A stretch of 6,227 nucleotides of DNA from Candidatus Delongbacteria bacterium (GTDB taxonomy: Bacteria > UBA4055): the NCBI GenBank assembly GCA_013139625.1, contig WTAK01000241.1, positions 1-6,227 of the forward strand, written 5' to 3'. The notes beneath the pieces are model-generated. The model saw only the letters and a list, made by a program, of their open reading frames with translations. It had not been told where the DNA came from and searched no databases. Position numbers and translations under genes: made by a program. Within the stretch, counting starts at the first letter, position 1. Every line of letters starts with the position of its first letter. Positions 5,680 through 6,227 of this stretch are shown here, piece after piece.

Positions 5680-6227
5680 ATGTCAGAATTTAGAACAAGA
5701 TTTGCGCCCAGCCCAACAGGATATATGCATATTGGTAATTTGCGAACAGCTTTATATGCTTATTTAATTGCAAAAGGAAATAATGGAAAATTTTTATTAA
5801 GAGTTGAAGATACTGATCAAAAAAGAACTATTGCAGAAGCTTTCAAAGTAATTTTCGATAGTTTGAAAATAGCTGGTATTGAATATGATGAAGGTCCTGG
5901 CAAAGATGGTGATAAGGATGGTGGATATGGCCCATATATACAGAGTGAAAGAAAAAAGATATACGAAGAGCATCTTTCAATGTTGTTAGAAAAAGACTTA
6001 GCTTACAGATGTTTTTGTACAGCAGAAGAGATGGAAGAACAGAGAAAAGATTTCGCAGATAGTAAAGGAATAGTATTCAGAGATAAGTGCAGAAGTTTAT
6101 CTAAAGAAGAAGTAGATTCAAAACTATCTAAAGATTTACCTTTTGTTGTAAGACAGAGAATACCTGAATCAGGGCAGACTACGATAAATGATATTGTATT
6201 CGGAACTATCACAATTGAAACAAATAC
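5680..6227 (+). CDS. gltX: Glutamyl-tRNA synthetase, N-terminal part (runs off the right edge)
   Basis: This class I aminoacyl-tRNA synthetase charges tRNA-Glu (and, in organisms lacking GlnRS, tRNA-Gln) in the cytoplasm. About 182 of the usual 470-500 residues are present. FAPSPTGYMHIGNLRTALY (8-26) carries the HIGH-type signature as HIGN, followed by LLRVEDTDQKR (39-49), GYGPYIQSERKKIY (82-95), and VVRQRIPESG (156-165) leading into INDIVFG. The KMSKS loop and anticodon-binding domain lie beyond the edge. The insert at 109-139 keeps YRCFC (C111, C113) and C137, three of the four positions that bind zinc in E. coli GluRS, but S139 replaces the His. Residues 75-82 contain a short duplicated KDG stretch. 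The start is well supported by AGAGG (5670-5674), 5 nt before the ATG. Whether the enzyme discriminates between tRNA-Glu and tRNA-Gln cannot be judged from this part. Confidence 0.96.
   Translation, partial: MSEFRTRFAPSPTGYMHIGNLRTALYAYLIAKGNNGKFLLRVEDTDQKRTIAEAFKVIFDSLKIAGIEYDEGPGKDGDKDGGYGPYIQSERKKIYEEHLSMLLEKDLAYRCFCTAEEMEEQRKDFADSKGIVFRDKCRSLSKEEVDSKLSKDLPFVVRQRIPESGQTTINDIVFGTITIETN

Noticed and set aside
6003..6212. Antisense open frame within gltX
   Set aside because: It lies opposite strongly conserved GluRS sequence and has no family resemblance of its own. Other short overlapping frames inside the peptidase and outer-membrane protein genes were dropped for the same reason.
1..6227. 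CRISPR array, mobile element, tRNA or rRNA
   Set aside because: No regularly spaced repeats, transposase or integrase motifs, terminal inverted repeats or RNA-gene landmarks were seen on either strand.

Overview
This AT-rich window (well over half A+T by eye) most likely comes from a Gram-negative bacterium of the Fibrobacteres-Chlorobi-Bacteroidetes (FCB) superphylum, possibly a candidate phylum such as Cloacimonadota. Three things suggest this: a secreted cysteine peptidase with a type IX secretion (Por)-like C-terminal sorting tail, a FadL/OmpP1-type outer-membrane protein, and a GmhA heptose enzyme pointing to an LPS-like or other heptose-containing surface glycan. The phylum is an inference and cannot be fixed from these genes alone.

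Layout. On the minus strand, 99-2636 encodes a large modular papain-like peptidase that ends in a possible terminator near the left edge. A 139-bp divergent intergenic region separates it from a plus-strand pair. The first of the pair is a left-handed beta-helix acyltransferase (2776-3498). It is followed after 12 bp by gmhA (3511-4098), whose ribosome binding site touches the previous stop codon. A 133-bp gap with a plausible promoter leads to a Met-rich FadL-like outer-membrane protein (4232-5527), closed by a strong perfect-palindrome terminator (5548-5575). After a further 104 bp, gltX (glutamyl-tRNA synthetase) starts at 5680 and runs off the right edge.

How the genes fit together. Everything except gltX concerns the cell envelope or exterior. 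The acyltransferase and GmhA look like one transcription unit making or decorating surface sugars. The outer-membrane protein appears to be a single-gene unit. The peptidase is an exported, probably surface-attached or released enzyme. gltX is a housekeeping gene that happens to be adjacent. I see no tRNA, rRNA, CRISPR array, insertion sequence or phage gene.

No clearly new multi-gene system is visible. The most interesting material is inside the peptidase: paired calcium-loop-like motifs placed between the catalytic His and Asn, and an apparent Ig-like domain split by a large beta-rich insert. The peptidase may also be expressed from a leaderless transcript, and the outer-membrane protein has an unusual methionine content.
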